Positions 13,704-22,431 are shown, counted from the first letter of the stretch. The stretch: DNA of 42,956 bases from Deinococcus terrestris (GCF_009377345.1 NZ_WBSL01000016.1:1-42956); one strand, 5' to 3'. A program made the numbers and translations. Notes: a model not told the origin generated them from the letters alone.

Positions 13704-16688
13704 TTACTGTTCATACGCTCCCAGTCCGGCAATCTCCCGGCCCTCGGCGCGGCGGCGCAGCAGGGGGGTCAGGTCGCTCATCAGGTATTCTTCCTTACGC
13801 TTGCGGGCCTTCCAGCCCAGGCCCAGCGGGGTCAGCAGCTCGCCCAGGGCCACACTGTCGAAAATCAGGCGTTCCAGGGTGGTCGCGGTAAAGGTCTGGA
13901 GGGCTTGGGCGTCCAGGCCGTGCGTCTCGGCCACGGCGTGCAGCTCGGCGGCGTGGCGCTCGGCCTTGAACCCCTCGTACCCGTCCCACAGGGCCGCCTC
14001 GGTCAGGGCCACCCCGGTGGGCAGGCTCTGGACGTACTCGCGCAGGTTCTCGCGGTCGTCCATGAACTTGGCGTCCGAGCCGATCAGGGCCAGGAGCTTG
14101 TCACGGGTCTGGCGCTGCTGCTCGGGGGTTTCCTGGGCGCTGGAGCGGGCCAGCAGGGTCATGATGTAGTCGTAATCGATGATGGCCGAGGCGAACAGCA
14201 CCAGTTCAAAGTCCAGGGCGTCCACCTCTTCGGGCTCGCCGGGCTTGTCCTGCTGCGCCTTGAGCTTCTGGGCCGTTTCCAGGTAGGCCCCCCGGAAGGC
14301 TTGCAGGTCGTCCGGCGGCAGAATCTGGGCGATCTGCCCGCGCTGCCCGTCCGTGAGGTCGGTGTACTGCTCCAGTTGGGTGGCGTAGCGCTGCACGTCC
14401 TTGAAGAACTTGATGAACTGCACCCGCTCGGTGTCGCCGCGCAGGTTGTGCACCTGGTCGGGCGTGGGGGGCAGGTCGTGAAGTTCCATGAACCGGGTGA
14501 CCTTCTCCACCGCCTTTTGGAGCTTCTCGATGACTGCGGGGGCCTCTTCCACCAGCCAGATTTCGCGGCTGCGCTCGGCGTCGCCGCCGCTGGAGAACAT
14601 GGCGATGGCCTCGTCCACGGCGCCTTGCTGGCCCCGGAAGTCCAGAATATTGCCGTAGGGCTTGGTGGCGTTCAGGACGCGGTTGGTGCGCGACAGTGCC
14701 TGAATCAGCCCGTGGTGACGCAGGTTCTTATCCACGTACAGGGTGTTCAGATACTTGGAATCGAAGCCCGTGAGCAGCATGTCCACCACGATTACCAGGT
14801 CGAGCTTCTGGGCGTGCGGCACGTCGCGGGCGGGCCACTGCTGGGCCTTGATGCGCCCCTGCACGTCCTGGGCGTAGGCGTCGAACTCGGTGACGCTGTG
14901 GTTGGTGCCGTAGCGGGCGTTGTAGTCCGCGATGATGCGTTCCAGCGCCTGCTTCTTCGCCTCGGGGTTGACCTGGTTGTCCTGCCTTTCCTGCGCGAGG
15001 TCTTCCCCAATCTGCCTGGCCTCGGCACTGACGTAGGCGGGCGGCGAGAACACGGCGGTGACGTTCAGGGGCCGGAACTCGGGGTCTTCGGCCTGGCGCT
15101 CAGCCTGCACCTGCGTGAACAGGTCGTAATAGGCGATGGCGTCGTCAATCGAGGCGGTGGCGAGCAGGGCATTGAAGCGGCGTCCGGCGGTGGCCGCGTC
15201 GTGCTTGTGCAGAATCTTGGCGACGACGGCGGGCTTGGGCGGCGGCGCGGCCTTGCCCTGCCCCATCTGACTCTTCCCGGCGTCCTCGCCTTCGGGCTTG
15301 TAGTAGTCCACATGGAACTTCAGGACGTTGCCGTCCTCGATGGCGTGGTTGATGGTGTAGGCGTGCAGCTGGCGCTGGAAGATGTCCTCGGTGGTCTGGT
15401 AGCTCGCCTCTTTCCCCCTCACCTGCACAGAGCGGGCGTTCTCGTCGAAGATGGGCGTGCCGGTAAAGCCGAACAGCTGCGAGTTGGGGAAAAAGCTCTT
15501 GATGGCCTGGTGGTTTTCGCCGAACTGCGAGCGGTGGCACTCGTCGAAGATGAACACGACGCGCTTGTCCCTCAGCGGGTCCAGCTGGCCCTGGTACTCG
15601 GCCTTGCCGCCGCCGCTCAGGGCCAGGCCCAGCTTCTGGATGGTCGTCACGATGACCTTGTCGGCCTTGTCCGTAGAGAGCAGGCGGCGCACCAGCTTGC
15701 CGGTGTTGGCGTTCTCCTCCACGCTGCCCGGCTGAAAGCGGTTGAACTCCTCGCGGGTCTGGCGGTCGAGGTCCTTGCGGTCCACCACGAAAATGCACTT
15801 ATCGATGAGGGCATTGTCCTTGAGCAGGGTGGACGCCTTGAACGAGGTCAGGGTCTTGCCGCTGCCGGTGGTGTGCCAGATGTAGCCGTTGCCCGCGCCC
15901 TGCTCGATGCTGCCCACGATGGCCTTGACCGCGTAGATCTGGTAGGGCCGCATCATCATCAGCCGCCCTTCGGTTTCCAGCAGCACCATGTAACGGCTGA
16001 CCGTCTCGGCCAGGGTGCATTTCGCCAGAAAAGCGTCGGCGAAGTGGTTCAGGTCGGTGATCTTCCGGTTGTCCTGGTCGGCCCACTGGTAGAGGGGCAG
16101 GTAGCGCTCATCGGCGTTGAAGCTGAAGTGCGCCGGGCGGTTGTTGGCGAAGTAGTGCGTGCTGCCGCCGTTGCTGACCACGAACAGCTGCACGAAGCCC
16201 AGCAGGGAATTGCCGTAGCCGTTCCCGGGGTCGTTCTTGTAGTCCACGATCTGCCGCATGGCGACCTGCGGGGACACGTCGCGCTTTTTCAGTTCGATCT
16301 GCACGACCGGCACGCCATTGAGCAGCAGCAGCACGTCGTAGCGGTGGTGGCTGCTGTGGGTGTTCATGCGGAGCTGGTTGACCACCTCGAAGGTGTTCTT
16401 GCACCAGTCCCGGACATTGACCAGCGTGTAATCCAGCGGGGTGCCGTCGTCGCGGAGCAGGGTGTGCCGCCCGCGCAGGGTCTTGGACGCCTCGAAGGTG
16501 TCGGGCGTGGTGACCTGCTCCAGCAGCCGGGCAAACTCGCCGTCGGTCAGGGTGACGCGGTTGAGGTCGTCGAACTTCTGCCGGAAATTGCCTTCCAGCG
16601 CGGCGCGGGTCCGGATGTCCGGGCGGTAGCTGTATTTGAGGTCCTGCAACTTGGCGACGAACTGGGTTTCGAGTTCTGCTTCGGTCAT
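13704..16688 (-). CDS. hsdR: Type I restriction endonuclease/translocase subunit HsdR
   Basis: This 994-residue motor nuclease has an N-terminal PD-(D/E)xK domain with Asp118 (RYDVLLLLNG) and Glu132-x-Lys134 (QIELKK), Walker A WHTTGSGKTLTSF, DEAD-like FDECHRSQFGE, motif III FTGTPIF, and helicase motifs LLTGFDSKYLNTLYVDK and ALSRTNRV. The C-terminal helical part mediates assembly with HsdM. It is the first gene of the operon, transcribed leftward. The ORF is complete and should cut unmethylated foreign DNA after translocation. Confidence 0.97.
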   Translation of the reverse strand: MTEAELETQFVAKLQDLKYSYRPDIRTRAALEGNFRQKFDDLNRVTLTDGEFARLLEQVTTPDTFEASKTLRGRHTLLRDDGTPLDYTLVNVRDWCKNTFEVVNQLRMNTHSSHHRYDVLLLLNGVPVVQIELKKRDVSPQVAMRQIVDYKNDPGNGYGNSLLGFVQLFVVSNGGSTHYFANNRPAHFSFNADERYLPLYQWADQDNRKITDLNHFADAFLAKCTLAETVSRYMVLLETEGRLMMMRPYQIYAVKAIVGSIEQGAGNGYIWHTTGSGKTLTSFKASTLLKDNALIDKCIFVVDRKDLDRQTREEFNRFQPGSVEENANTGKLVRRLLSTDKADKVIVTTIQKLGLALSGGGKAEYQGQLDPLRDKRVVFIFDECHRSQFGENHQAIKSFFPNSQLFGFTGTPIFDENARSVQVRGKEASYQTTEDIFQRQLHAYTINHAIEDGNVLKFHVDYYKPEGEDAGKSQMGQGKAAPPPKPAVVAKILHKHDAATAGRRFNALLATASIDDAIAYYDLFTQVQAERQAEDPEFRPLNVTAVFSPPAYVSAEARQIGEDLAQERQDNQVNPEAKKQALERIIADYNARYGTNHSVTEFDAYAQDVQGRIKAQQWPARDVPHAQKLDLVIVVDMLLTGFDSKYLNTLYVDKNLRHHGLIQALSRTNRVLNATKPYGNILDFRGQQGAVDEAIAMFSSGGDAERSREIWLVEEAPAVIEKLQKAVEKVTRFMELHDLPPTPDQVHNLRGDTERVQFIKFFKDVQRYATQLEQYTDLTDGQRGQIAQILPPDDLQAFRGAYLETAQKLKAQQDKPGEPEEVDALDFELVLFASAIIDYDYIMTLLARSSAQETPEQQRQTRDKLLALIGSDAKFMDDRENLREYVQSLPTGVALTEAALWDGYEGFKAERHAAELHAVAETHGLDAQALQTFTATTLERLIFDSVALGELLTPLGLGWKARKRKEEYLMSDLTPLLRRRAEGREIAGLGAYEQ

Positions 16689-16748
16689 GGAGTCTTCCTG
16701 GGGAGAGGCAGCGGCACCCGGCCCGCTTGAAGGGGCCGGGGAAGCACG

Positions 16749-17144
16749 TCAGTGATTGGAGGCAGGTTTGACCGCGACCCGCACGGCCCGGCGGTCCTTG
16801 TGCCGGGGCGTGAACACGATGGTCACGTCGTAGTCCAGTGCGTCGGCCTGTTGCGTGATGGTCGAGAGCTGGGGATTGAGGTCCGGGCGTTCGATCTGCG
16901 AGAGCCGCCCCTTGCTGAGTCCCCGCCGCGCCAGCACCTCGGGCGTCTCCAGGCCGGATTCCACCCGGACGGCGTGCAGGCCCTCTCCCACCGTCTCGGC
17001 GGTCAGGGCCTCTAAATAGGTCGCCCCCACATCTTCGCTCTCGGTCAGCAACCCCTCGGGCAGGTGTTCGGCGGGCGTCACGGTCCCGTCCTCATTCAGC
17101 AGGGCGGCCAGGCGGGCAGCGCGGTCTTTGGCACGGTCGGTCAT
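16749..17144 (-). CDS. HTH-domain antitoxin (HigA-like)
   Basis: This 131-residue protein has a C-terminal Cro/CI helix-turn-helix (GLETPEVLARRGLSKGRLSQIE at about 75-95) and an N-terminal region that probably binds the toxin. The start ATG 17144 overlaps the toxin stop (ATGA), so the order is toxin first, as in higBA operons. Downstream at 16717-16738 lies a CCGGCCC...GGGCCGG stem without a T run. The repressor presumably binds the GGTTTAG...CTAAACC dyad upstream of the toxin. Confidence 0.8.
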   Translation of the reverse strand: MTDRAKDRAARLAALLNEDGTVTPAEHLPEGLLTESEDVGATYLEALTAETVGEGLHAVRVESGLETPEVLARRGLSKGRLSQIERPDLNPQLSTITQQADALDYDVTIVFTPRHKDRRAVRVAVKPASNH

Positions 17145-17527
17145 GGCGTCAGAACTCCTTTCTTCACAGCTTCGGCGATATCCACGAGTTCGTCGAGCAG
17201 ATCTTCGTCGGCCTCCGCTCCCGGCGCCTTGTACTCGGCTCCCGTCAGCAGCGGGCGACCGTCTCGCAGCCACAGGAAGTAGACCCGTGCTCCGCCGCGC
17301 TGCCCTCCCCGTGTCGTGGGCTTGAGTTCCCAGGCCCCCGGCAGGTATTTCAGCGGCTTGGCGTAGCGGCTGTGGCGGCCCTCCTCGCGCAAGTCGCGGC
17401 ACATCCGGATGCACTCGGCCACCGCCTCCCGGTGTCCAGCTCGGTTCATCGCCAGCAGGGTCTCGATGATCCGGGGATGCCTCGCCGCCAGCCTGCGGGG
17501 GCGACGGGTATAGACCAGGGCGGGCAC
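17141..17527 (-). CDS. RelE/HigB-like toxin
   Basis: This 128-residue protein has a basic N-terminus and the HigB/Gp49-type core YLPGAWELKPTTRGGQRGGARVYFLW, expected to cleave mRNA at the ribosome. It is longer than classic HigB and has an acidic C-terminal helix (EADEDLLDELVDIAEAVKKG). The start is GTG at 17525-17527, with TAAACT six bases upstream and no ribosome site, suggesting a leaderless transcript. Phage Gp49-like toxins are an equally good family label. Confidence 0.75.
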   Translation of the reverse strand: MPALVYTRRPRRLAARHPRIIETLLAMNRAGHREAVAECIRMCRDLREEGRHSRYAKPLKYLPGAWELKPTTRGGQRGGARVYFLWLRDGRPLLTGAEYKAPGAEADEDLLDELVDIAEAVKKGVLTP

Positions 17528-17528
17528 G

Positions 17529-17548
17529 GGTTTAGTTTAACCTAAACC
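17529..17548 (-). promoter_or_regulatory. Operator/promoter of the HigBA-like operon
   Basis: Inverted repeat GGTTTAG-TTTAAC-CTAAACC (7-6-7), immediately upstream of the GTG start. On the reverse strand the -10-like TAAACT lies inside the dyad, so the HTH antitoxin would repress by covering the promoter. Confidence 0.75.
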
Positions 17549-17846
17549 GCCTTGGGAGAGGGCGACATTGCCCACTGCGTTGTTGAGAAGGATGCTCGGC
17601 CGCCTGTCCCCACGCCGAAGACCAGTGCTGGAAGGAGGGCTGGTCCCCACCCCGTTCGTCTTGCTTCCGCGTGCCCGTGGGAGGCGGCAGAGGAGCAACG
17701 CCGCAAACAGCGCGAGCAACGGGCCGAGGCGCGCCGTCGTGAGGAGGGAGCACGTCCGCGCCCCGGGTGGCTGGCGGAAGAATGACGAGGGACCGGGGCC
17801 AGCCGACTCTCTGTAGTCTTGAAGCAGGCCGGAGACAGGAGACCCC
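17549..17846. other. Intergenic stretch with a possible gene remnant
   Basis: A forward reading frame to TGA at 17783-17785 encodes a charged tail, WEAAEEQRRKQREQRAEARRREEG, that looks protein-like (a coiled coil). It has no supported start: the only candidate is TTG at 17552, right beside the HigBA operator. It is most likely the 3' remnant of a deleted gene. Nothing else was recognised here. Confidence 0.3.
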
Positions 17847-18059
17847 ATGAAACGGAAACTCAGTGAGTTGATGGAACAGGTCCTCAGCACCCCGGAGACC
17901 GCACGGGCCGTGCACGAGGTGGCCATGAGCGACGGCAGGAGAACGGTCACGCTGCCCGGTGGGCGCCGGGTCGTCCTGTTCACCGCGCGGGGAGGCCGAG
18001 GGCTCAAGTTCACGCCGGAAGCCCGCCAGCGCCGCATTCGACAGCGTGGGGAGCCCTGA
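17847..18059 (+). CDS. Small hypothetical protein
   Basis: A 70-residue basic protein beginning MKRKLSELMEQVLSTPETAR. GGAGACAGGAG upstream of ATG 17847 gives ribosome binding. The middle, MSDGRRTVTLPGGRRVVLFTARG, could be a short beta hairpin. The C-terminus is very basic (PEARQRRIRQRGEP), suggesting nucleic-acid contact. It is followed after 7 bp by the next gene, so the two form a unit. No family recognised. Confidence 0.6.
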   Translation: MKRKLSELMEQVLSTPETARAVHEVAMSDGRRTVTLPGGRRVVLFTARGGRGLKFTPEARQRRIRQRGEP

Positions 18060-18066
18060 GGCGGCG

Positions 18067-18603
18067 ATGCCAGAGCCCACATCGCTTCCTGTTGTTTCCA
18101 CCTGGGACCTGTTTCCGGACCTCGAACGACGCCCCCGGTTGCTGCTGGGGATCAACCCGGAACGGCTGTCCCGGGGTGTGGAGCTGTCTCCCTCCCGCAC
18201 CTGGCATCACCTCCGTCACCAGGCAGGGGGCGTGCATTGTGCCCAGGTGGAACTCCTTGCCACTGAACTCGTCCCCAGGCCGGAACGGGAGACCGGGCTG
18301 CTGGAACTCGCCGACCGATTCGGGGACACCAACCTCAGCGGCTGGGGCATCAGCATCGACGATCTGGTGCGGTATCGGGACGCACTGCGGGGCCTTCTCG
18401 GTGTGGACTGCGCCCTGAGCTACCGGGACTTCCGCGAGGCGGTCTACCCCATCGATGTCACGCCCGAGCACCTTCGGCACCTGACCGCCGACGAACTGCC
18501 GACGCGGCTGGATGACCTGCTGGAGACGGAGGAGCGCTTCACCCTGGCCAGGGGCATGCTCAACCGCTGGCGGCTGTGGGTGATCAGCGAGAACTCGGAT
18601 TGA
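18067..18603 (+). CDS. Hypothetical protein
   Basis: A 178-residue protein with its start taken at ATG 18067, seven bases after the previous gene. It is predicted soluble and acidic, with tryptophans near its ends (TWDLFPDLERRPRLLLGINPE; LNRWRLWVISENSD). No membrane segment, signal peptide or catalytic motif was recognised. Pairing with the small basic protein suggests a two-gene unit of unknown role. Confidence 0.6.
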   Translation: MPEPTSLPVVSTWDLFPDLERRPRLLLGINPERLSRGVELSPSRTWHHLRHQAGGVHCAQVELLATELVPRPERETGLLELADRFGDTNLSGWGISIDDLVRYRDALRGLLGVDCALSYRDFREAVYPIDVTPEHLRHLTADELPTRLDDLLETEERFTLARGMLNRWRLWVISENSD

Positions 18604-18615
18604 TCCAGCCCACCT

Positions 18616-18921
18616 TCAGAACCCAGCAACTTGAGCCAGGATGCCGATCACTTGGCTCACGTCCCCATCACGGTGGGCCTGCCGGGGGGTGCGGTGGTGC
18701 AACTCCAGATTGGGCCGGTCCATCCATGCCTGGGCCACATGGACGTCGCCTGCAACAGCGGCCGCCATGCGCTCGATAGCTTCCTCACTCGTGTGACCGT
18801 CTGCTGGATCGAAGTACACCGGGAGGCCGTCGTACTCGTACCGCTGGGGGTCCCTAAAGTACTGAACACGGATGGTCGGCGTCCTCGGCTGAGTCTCTGG
18901 TTCTGGTTTCAGTTGTGACAT
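18616..18921 (-). CDS. Hypothetical protein
   Basis: A 101-residue protein starting MSQLKPEPETQ at ATG 18921 (AAGGGGA upstream). An in-frame ATG 17 codons earlier would overlap the next membrane gene and is less likely. The central part VQYFRDPQRYEYDGLPVYFDPADGHTSEEAIERM looks folded. It converges with the preceding gene (12 bp between stops). No family recognised. Confidence 0.55.
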   Translation of the reverse strand: MSQLKPEPETQPRTPTIRVQYFRDPQRYEYDGLPVYFDPADGHTSEEAIERMAAAVAGDVHVAQAWMDRPNLELHHRTPRQAHRDGDVSQVIGILAQVAGF

Positions 18922-18946
18922 GAGGTCCCCTTGGAAGGAGAAGCGT

Positions 18947-19183
18947 TCAGGTGGTGGAGCTCTTTCGGGCAACGATCACCACACTGAACGCAATCAGGCT
19001 GCACAGGAAGATGGCCGCCACGGCCGCCCAGTTGAAGCCCAGCATCAGCAGGCCCTGTCCCAGCCCTGCGAGGACTGCTCCCCACACCGCACGGGTCTGG
19101 GCTTCTTTCAGTCCCTCCTCCTGAAGGCTCCGCGCCACGAGCAGAAGGGCCACCACCGTCAGGCTCAGCGACAGAGAAAGCAT
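18947..19183 (-). CDS. Small two-helix membrane protein
   Basis: A 78-residue protein with two hydrophobic stretches (about 1-18 and 36-71, the second long enough for one or two helices: AVLAGLGQGLLMLGFNWAAVAAIFLCSLIAFSVVIVA), joined by a charged loop RSLQEEGLKEAQTR, and a basic C-terminus. Probably an inner-membrane protein. Its stop is 25 bp before the start of the downstream hypothetical gene on the same strand, so they may be co-transcribed. Function unknown. Confidence 0.6.
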   Translation of the reverse strand: MLSLSLSLTVVALLLVARSLQEEGLKEAQTRAVWGAVLAGLGQGLLMLGFNWAAVAAIFLCSLIAFSVVIVARKSSTT

Positions 19184-19612
19184 GGGATTATTGTGTCAGT
19201 CACCCGATGGGCGATCGTGAGTCATCACAAGAGACCGTTGGCAAAGTGGCCGGGGCCACCCACAGTCTGCGTAGCCCAGCAGGGGTTTGCTGATGAGCTG
19301 AACAGTCGGGTGGCGAACCCCTCTCTTGACATGCGTGCCCACATTGTGGGATGACTGAGGAAGGAGCCGAAACCTTTACAGGTCAAGCTCCGGGGTTTGG
19401 CAGCACCCGGGACCATACCGCCGTGCTGACCGCCCACAACCGCGCGGTTGTTGATAGAGGGCCGCTGGGGAACCCAGCGTCTACTCGACGGAGGGGCTGC
19501 TGGGAGACCGGCCTGGCCCCTCCGTCTTTGCTCTCGTTCTGGGCGGTTTCCGCAATGTGGAGCGGTTTGACCTTGTTTCGGGTCTTGAACAACCCCTTCT
19601 GCAACGCCACCC
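19184..19612. other. Intergenic region with strong hairpins; possible untranslated RNA
   Basis: No supported ORF lies in these 429 bp. Visible structure: a TTGACA box at 19326 without a good -10, a CCCACA/TGTGGG dyad at 19338-19349, CGCTGGG-GAA-CCCAGCG at 19473-19489, and the exact 10-bp stem at 19487-19526. A small RNA ending at that stem is possible but unproven. Confidence 0.3.
19487..19526 (+). terminator. Terminator-like 10-bp stem
   Basis: GACGGAGGGG...CCCCTCCGTC followed by TTTG on the plus strand. The T run is short, and no plus-strand gene directly precedes it, so its role is uncertain. Confidence 0.45.
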
Positions 19613-20020
19613 CTATAGGGTCCAGTCTTCGATCTTCAGGTCCGGCACCCGTGCGAACTCGCAGGTGTTGTTGGTCACGAGGATCAGGCCGTGGGCGACC
19701 GCCGTGGCCGCGATCTGAAAGTCCAGGGGACCGATGGGCTGCCCGGCCTTCTCCAGCTCGGCCCGAATGCGCCCGTAGGCGTCCGCGACCTGCGAATCGA
19801 AAGGGACCACCACCAGTTGCGAGGCAAAGTCCAGCACGGCGGCGAGGTTGTGCTCGATCCGTGCACTCTTATAGACCCCGTGCAGCAGCTCCGCTTCGGT
19901 CACGGCGCTCAGCCCCACTGCACCCGGTCGTAGCCCAGCGAACCGCTCCCGGACGGCGGCCGGTTTGTTCTTGATGATGAAGATGCAGATGGTGGTGTCG
20001 AGCAGGTAACGGAGGGTCAA
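19613..20020 (-). CDS. vapC: PIN-domain toxin VapC
   Basis: A 135-residue PIN ribonuclease. Asp8 in YLLDTTICIFII, Glu in TEAELLHGV (about 44), Asp in PLDFQIAATAVAHG and a terminal TNNTCEFARV give the acidic metal site. Expected to cut tRNA when free. The start overlaps the vapB stop by 4 nt. VapC orthologues of this length with an AbrB-type partner are common. Confidence 0.92.
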   Translation of the reverse strand: MTLRYLLDTTICIFIIKNKPAAVRERFAGLRPGAVGLSAVTEAELLHGVYKSARIEHNLAAVLDFASQLVVVPFDSQVADAYGRIRAELEKAGQPIGPLDFQIAATAVAHGLILVTNNTCEFARVPDLKIEDWTL

Positions 20021-20253
20021 AACGCTTCCTGCTCCTGGGCCTCGCCCTGCTGACGCCCTTCCGGCAGAAAGTCGTCGCCGATCCCCGCCAACGCATCGAA
20101 AGCGGAGGCGAGTGTGGCCTCCGTGCGAATGGGTCTGAGGATCAGCAGATCACCGTGGCGGGTGATCTCGACCTCACTGACGTCCAACCGCATCTCGCGG
20201 GGGAGGCGGACGGCCTGGGAGTTGCCACTCTGGAACACCTTGGCTGTGGTCAT
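20017..20253 (-). CDS. vapB: AbrB-type antitoxin VapB
   Basis: A 78-residue protein with an N-terminal swapped-hairpin AbrB fold (AKVFQSGNSQAVRLPREMRLDVSEVEITRHGDLLILRP) and a C-terminal toxin-binding tail. AGGTTTCCC precedes the ATG at 20253, giving a weak ribosome site. The dyad at 20263-20288 is the likely autoregulatory operator. Confidence 0.9.
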   Translation of the reverse strand: MTTAKVFQSGNSQAVRLPREMRLDVSEVEITRHGDLLILRPIRTEATLASAFDALAGIGDDFLPEGRQQGEAQEQEAF

Positions 20254-20262
20254 GGGAAACCT

Positions 20263-20288
20263 CCGTATCTACCTGGAAGTATATACGG
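20263..20288 (-). promoter_or_regulatory. Candidate VapB operator
   Basis: Inverted repeat CCGTAT...ATACGG (6-14-6) starting 9 bp upstream of the vapB start. It includes GTATATACGG, an AT-rich core unusual for this GC-rich DNA. Confidence 0.55.
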
Positions 20289-20316
20289 TTCCCGCCGTCT
20301 CTCTTTATAAAGGTTC

Positions 20317-20345
20317 TTGAACGTCCATTTGTGGATCTTTATAGT
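20317..20345 (+). promoter_or_regulatory. Sigma70-type promoter of the serine recombinase
   Basis: TTGAAC (20317-20322), a 17-bp spacer, then TATAGT (20340-20345), ten bases before the ATG. This is the best-matched constitutive promoter in the window, and the transcript should be nearly leaderless. Confidence 0.8.
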
Positions 20346-20355
20346 GGGCGAGTCC

Positions 20356-21030
20356 ATGAAAGCCGTCGCCTATTACCGGGTCTCCCGACAGAAACAGGCC
20401 GCCTCCGGCCTGGGTCTGGAAGCCCAGCAGGCGAACGTGGCCGCCTTCGCCAAAGCCCGGGGGTATGAAGTGACCGCCACCTTTACCGAGATCGAGACCG
20501 GCACCAACAAACGTCAGCGTCCTGAACTCGCCCGCGCTCTCGAACAGGCCCGACGGGAGGGCGCCGAACTCCTGATCGCCAAGCTCGACCGCCTTGCCCG
20601 CAATGTCCATTTTGTCTCCGGCCTGATGGAAAGCCGGGTGCGCTTCACCGCCGTGGACATGCCGGAGGTGGACTCGCTGACCGTGCACATCCTGGCGGCG
20701 GTCGCCGAGAAGGAAGCCAAGATGATCTCCACCCGGACCAAGGACGCTTTGAAGGCGGCCAGGGCCAGGGGCGTCAAGCTGGGTAATCCACAGAACCTGA
20801 CGCTGGAAGCGAGGCGGCAGGGCGCTCAGGCTCGGCGCACCCGCGCGGTCGAGAGTTACCGACTGGTGAGTGGGTACGTGCAGGTCCTGCGGGCACAGGG
20901 CCTGACGTTGCAACGGATCGCCGACCGATTGAACGCTGAGGGACACCGCACGGTGACTGGCAAGCTCTGGCGGCCCGTTCAGGTGCGGAATGTGCTGCTG
21001 CGGGCGCAGAGAGAGGGTGGCGTGCAGTGA
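20356..21030 (+). CDS. Small serine recombinase (resolvase/invertase family)
   Basis: A 224-residue enzyme. The catalytic Ser10 lies in AYYRVSRQKQAASGLG, followed by Arg residues in RPELARALEQARREGAELLIAKLDRLARN, the E-helix region and a C-terminal HTH (GLTLQRIADRLNAEGHRTVTGKLW). Such proteins resolve or invert DNA between short sites. The start ATG 20356 is placed by the adjacent promoter; an upstream in-frame TTG overlaps the -35 box and is rejected. No paired recombination sites were recognised nearby. Confidence 0.93.
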   Translation: MKAVAYYRVSRQKQAASGLGLEAQQANVAAFAKARGYEVTATFTEIETGTNKRQRPELARALEQARREGAELLIAKLDRLARNVHFVSGLMESRVRFTAVDMPEVDSLTVHILAAVAEKEAKMISTRTKDALKAARARGVKLGNPQNLTLEARRQGAQARRTRAVESYRLVSGYVQVLRAQGLTLQRIADRLNAEGHRTVTGKLWRPVQVRNVLLRAQREGGVQ

Positions 21031-21432
21031 AGCCTCTCCGGGGAAGTGCTCACGGCACTGGCTTGAAGCACGCTGCACCTCCAGTCACCTGACTGGTCAG
21101 AACGTTGGAGAGCCGGTTCAGTTCGCACGGGTGTAGTGGCCAGGCACCGCGCCGGAGAGCGGGCCGGGCTGCCCGACTACGCCATCGCCCTGATGCATAC
21201 CGGGCGGCGCATCGAGAAGGTGCAGGAGGAACTGGGGCACACTCGCACCTCCACTCCATTGTTTCTCGTCTCCGCGCCACCTGAGGCCGTTTCACTCAAG
21301 CCCTGAATGGGGGTGTCAGTAGATGTGTCCCTTGGGCACGATACTCAACTGGGAGTGACTTCGCTGTTCATCACTCGAAATCCACAGACCTCTTCCCCCT
21401 CAAAAGCGAACCCTCCTCAGGAGAACCCCACC
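21031..21432. other. Gap after the serine recombinase with an integrase remnant
   Basis: About 400 bp without an intact gene. The central 160 bp resemble the 3' end of a tyrosine recombinase gene (listed separately). The last 60 bp hold the leader of the flavin oxidoreductase. Nothing else was recognised. Confidence 0.5.
21142..21306 (+). pseudogene. Remnant of a tyrosine recombinase C-terminus
   Basis: The forward frame reads DYAIALMHTGRRIEKVQEE followed by LGHTRTSTP, which matches the family pattern 'ALLxxGxxLxxVQxxLGHxxxxTT'. The His of LGH is the fourth catalytic position. The nucleophile Tyr region is replaced (PLFLVSAPPE), and the N-terminal catalytic domain is absent, so it is a decayed fragment. 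It marks an old integration or deletion event next to the serine recombinase. Confidence 0.5.
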
Positions 21433-22431
21433 ATGCCTGTCTCCGTTCCACTCTCACTTCTGGATCTGGCACGCGTCCAGCCCAATGAACCTGCCGCGGA
21501 AGGCCTCGCCCGGAGCGTCCGGCTCGCCCGCACCGCCGACCAACTCGGTTACCACCGCCTGTGGTTTGCAGAGCACCACAACATGCGCGCCGTCGCTTCG
21601 GCAGCGACAGCCCTGATCATTCAACATGTGGCCGCTCAGACGACGAATCTTCGCGTCGGGGCGGGCGGGGTCATGCTGCCCAATCATTCACCCCTGGTGA
21701 TCGCAGAGCAGTACGGCACGCTGGAGACCTTGTTCCCTGGCCGCATTGACCTGGGCCTCGGGCGTGCGCCCGGAACAGACATGGACACCATGCGGGCCCT
21801 GCGCCGAGATGGGCGCGAGTCGGACCGTTTCCCCTCAGATGTGGTTGAGCTGCACGGCTTCCTGAGCGGTCACACCCACATTCCTGGCGTTCATGCGTAC
21901 CCAGGGAGGGGAACCAACGTTCCTCTCTTTATCCTCGGATCGTCGCTGTTCGGGGCTCAACTGGCCGCTCAGCTCGGCCTGCCCTACGCCTTTGCTTCGC
22001 ACTTCGCGCCCCAGGCCCTGAACCAGGCGGCCCGCATCTACCGGGAAACCTTTGAGTCATCTGGCCCGCTGGCTGGCCCAGACGCAAAGCCGCACTTCAT
22101 GGCTGCCGTCAACGTGATCGCTGCCGACGACGTGGAGACCGCCCGTGAGCAGCGCAGACAGGCCGAAGATGAATGGCTTCAGGGGATTCTGGGGCGCCAG
22201 CACACCCTGAGTCAGGAAGAACTTGCGGCCGTGCGCCACATGCCCCAGGCGCGGCAGGTCCTGACGATGCTCGACAGGACGATAGCTGGAACCCAGGCCG
22301 ACGTGATCTCCGGCCTGGAGGCTCTGGTCGAGGAGGTCCAGGCCGATGAACTCATTCTTGTGAACCTGGCTGTCGGAGAAGAGCACAAGCACCGCACCCT
22401 GGAACTTCTCGCACCCAAAGCAGCTTCCTGA
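21433..22431 (+). CDS. Luciferase-like (LLM class) flavin-dependent oxidoreductase
   Basis: A 332-residue TIM-barrel monooxygenase of the bacterial-luciferase superfamily, 'MsnO8/YwcH' type. The landmarks are the opening [14 protein letters not shown], the block [63 protein letters not shown] and the C-terminal [18 protein letters not shown]. It would use FMNH2 and O2 on an unknown substrate. ATG 21433 has GGAG upstream; the longer frame lacks a ribosome site. It is a lone gene and not obviously linked to its neighbours. Confidence 0.92.
   Translation: MPVSVPLSLLDLARVQPNEPAAEGLARSVRLARTADQLGYHRLWFAEHHNMRAVASAATALIIQHVAAQTTNLRVGAGGVMLPNHSPLVIAEQYGTLETLFPGRIDLGLGRAPGTDMDTMRALRRDGRESDRFPSDVVELHGFLSGHTHIPGVHAYPGRGTNVPLFILGSSLFGAQLAAQLGLPYAFASHFAPQALNQAARIYRETFESSGPLAGPDAKPHFMAAVNVIAADDVETAREQRRQAEDEWLQGILGRQHTLSQEELAAVRHMPQARQVLTMLDRTIAGTQADVISGLEALVEEVQADELILVNLAVGEEHKHRTLELLAPKAAS

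Noticed and set aside
13905..16730. A 941-codon open frame on the plus strand opposite hsdR
   Set aside because: It mirrors hsdR codons, is full of Val, Leu, Gly and His without domain motifs, and hsdR is complete with all helicase and nuclease motifs. It is an antisense shadow of GC-rich DNA.
19289..19325. CTGATGAG...CGAA core resembling a hammerhead ribozyme
   Set aside because: The core should read CGAAA, not CGAAC, the middle stem does not pair, and no cleavage GUC is placed correctly.
19326..19354. TTGACA as a promoter for an ORF at 19351
   Set aside because: There is no usable -10 box at 16-18 bp, and the frame that follows overlaps vapC with low-complexity Arg-rich sequence.
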